Positions 5,127-5,774 of a stretch of DNA of 5,774 bases are shown here, piece by piece. This DNA comes from Bacteroidota bacterium. Its GTDB lineage: Bacteria; Bacteroidota; Ignavibacteria; Ignavibacteriales; Melioribacteraceae. How positions within the stretch are numbered: the first letter of the stretch is position 1; each line of letters starts with the position of its first letter. The DNA is taken from contig JAJYMU010000367.1 in assembly GCA_021786655.1 (NCBI GenBank), positions 1-5,774 of the forward strand, read 5' to 3'. The notes under the pieces are model-generated. The model was not told where the DNA came from. It saw only the letters and a program-made list of their open reading frames with translations, and ran no database searches. Made by a program: the position numbers and the translations under genes.

Positions 5127-5774
5127 AAACATTAAGAATTTTCGTTATAGACGATGAAGAAATTCTTCGGGTTTCTTTAACCGATGATTTGAAAGATGCC
5201 GGCTATTTTGTGTATGATTTTCCCGATGCGATAAGCGCTCTTGCCGATATTAACAAAGTTGATGTGGATGTTGTGATCACCGATATTAAAATGCCGGATA
5301 TGGACGGTATAGAACTGTTAAAAAAAATAAAGCAAACGAATTCTGATATTATTGTGATTGTTATGACAGCTTATGGTTCCATTTCATCTGCCGTTGATAC
5401 TGTCAAATTAGGCGCTTATGATTATCTTACAAAGCCGTTCCAAAAGGAAGAAATATTACTCAAACTTGCCAGAATTGAAGAGATAAAAATAGTAAAAGAG
5501 AATTATCAAGAAATAACTTCTCAACTTCAGTCTAAATTCGATTTCTCTTCGGCAATAGGAAACAGTGCGGGGCTAAGAGATGTCTTTGAACAAGTTAAAA
5601 CTGTAGCTCCAACTTCTACTACTGTTTTAGTAACCGGTGAGACCGGGACGGGGAAAGAACTGTTAACAAACATTATCCATTATAACAGTTTGAGAAAGGA
5701 TAAGCCGATAATAAAAGTTGGTTGTGCAATCTTAAGCAAAGAAATTTTTGAAAGTGAATTATTTGGTCATGAAA
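5123..5774 (+). CDS. NtrC-family sigma-54-dependent response regulator (3' truncated by window)
   Basis: The first 217 residues are visible. Residues 1 to about 120 are a receiver domain with acidic pocket Asp10-Asp11, phospho-acceptor Asp54 (VITDIKMPDMDG), Thr82 (VMTAYGS) and Lys104 (YLTKPF), so all canonical phosphorylation residues are present. After a helical linker the AAA+ domain begins with SAIGNSAGLRDVF (143-155), Walker A GETGTGKE (172-179), IIHYNSLRKDKP (184-195) and SELFGHE (211-217). This order is that of NtrC/ZraR-type activators that hydrolyse ATP to open sigma-54 promoters. The GAFTGA loop, the rest of the AAA+ domain and the DNA-binding domain lie beyond the right edge, so sigma-54 contact is inferred. 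ATG 5123 overlaps the kinase stop (ATGA). A purine-rich AAAGGA (5105-5110) lies 12 bases upstream and may help initiation. The residue before Cys201 is Gly, where Asn or Ser is more common. Confidence 0.95.
   Translation, partial: MKTLRIFVIDDEEILRVSLTDDLKDAGYFVYDFPDAISALADINKVDVDVVITDIKMPDMDGIELLKKIKQTNSDIIVIVMTAYGSISSAVDTVKLGAYDYLTKPFQKEEILLKLARIEEIKIVKENYQEITSQLQSKFDFSSAIGNSAGLRDVFEQVKTVAPTSTTVLVTGETGTGKELLTNIIHYNSLRKDKPIIKVGCAILSKEIFESELFGHE

Overview
The window looks like chromosomal DNA from a moderately AT-rich Gram-negative bacterium of the Bacteroidota/Chlorobi/Ignavibacteriota (FCB) side. The evidence is the TrmD variant (HYKGVD, YTRPADF and VPEILLSGN motifs, which I associate with that group), a lipoprotein signal, mostly weak Shine-Dalgarno sites, and palindromic intergenic repeats of a kind I associate with genomes from that area. 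Ignavibacteria-like is my best guess. This is inference from motifs, not from a search.

Left part (1-1460): the end of a translation and ribosome-maturation operon in the usual order rimM (5' end cut off by the window), trmD, rplS. Genes overlap or nearly abut, and the operon closes with a GC-rich stem and T-run terminator. Next comes a stand-alone cytoplasmic protein (1514-2272) that resembles, at a distance, the MqnA/MqnD menaquinone-biosynthesis family. Its exact role is open.

Middle (2273-2691): about 420 bp without a convincing gene. It is not featureless. It holds a reverse-strand 32-codon coding-like stretch with no start codon, an 11-bp inverted repeat pair, a strong hairpin (2543-2573) and a second GC-rich palindromic block (2595-2673). 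I read these as REP/MITE-like intergenic repeat debris. A clear ribosome binding site (AAGAGG) follows directly after the block.

Right part (2692-5774): a three-gene, translationally coupled signalling unit. It encodes a PhnD-family substrate-binding lipoprotein, a membrane histidine kinase with a Cache-like periplasmic domain, and an NtrC-type response regulator (REC plus the start of a sigma-54 AAA+ domain, cut by the right edge). Both gene junctions are ATGA stop/start overlaps. No transporter permease or ATPase is visible. The likely logic is that the binding protein captures a ligand outside the inner membrane and reports it to the kinase, which phosphorylates the regulator to switch on sigma-54 promoters. 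The layout parallels the arsenite-sensing AioX-AioS-AioR system, but the ligand here is unknown. This coupled sensor unit is the most interesting part of the window.
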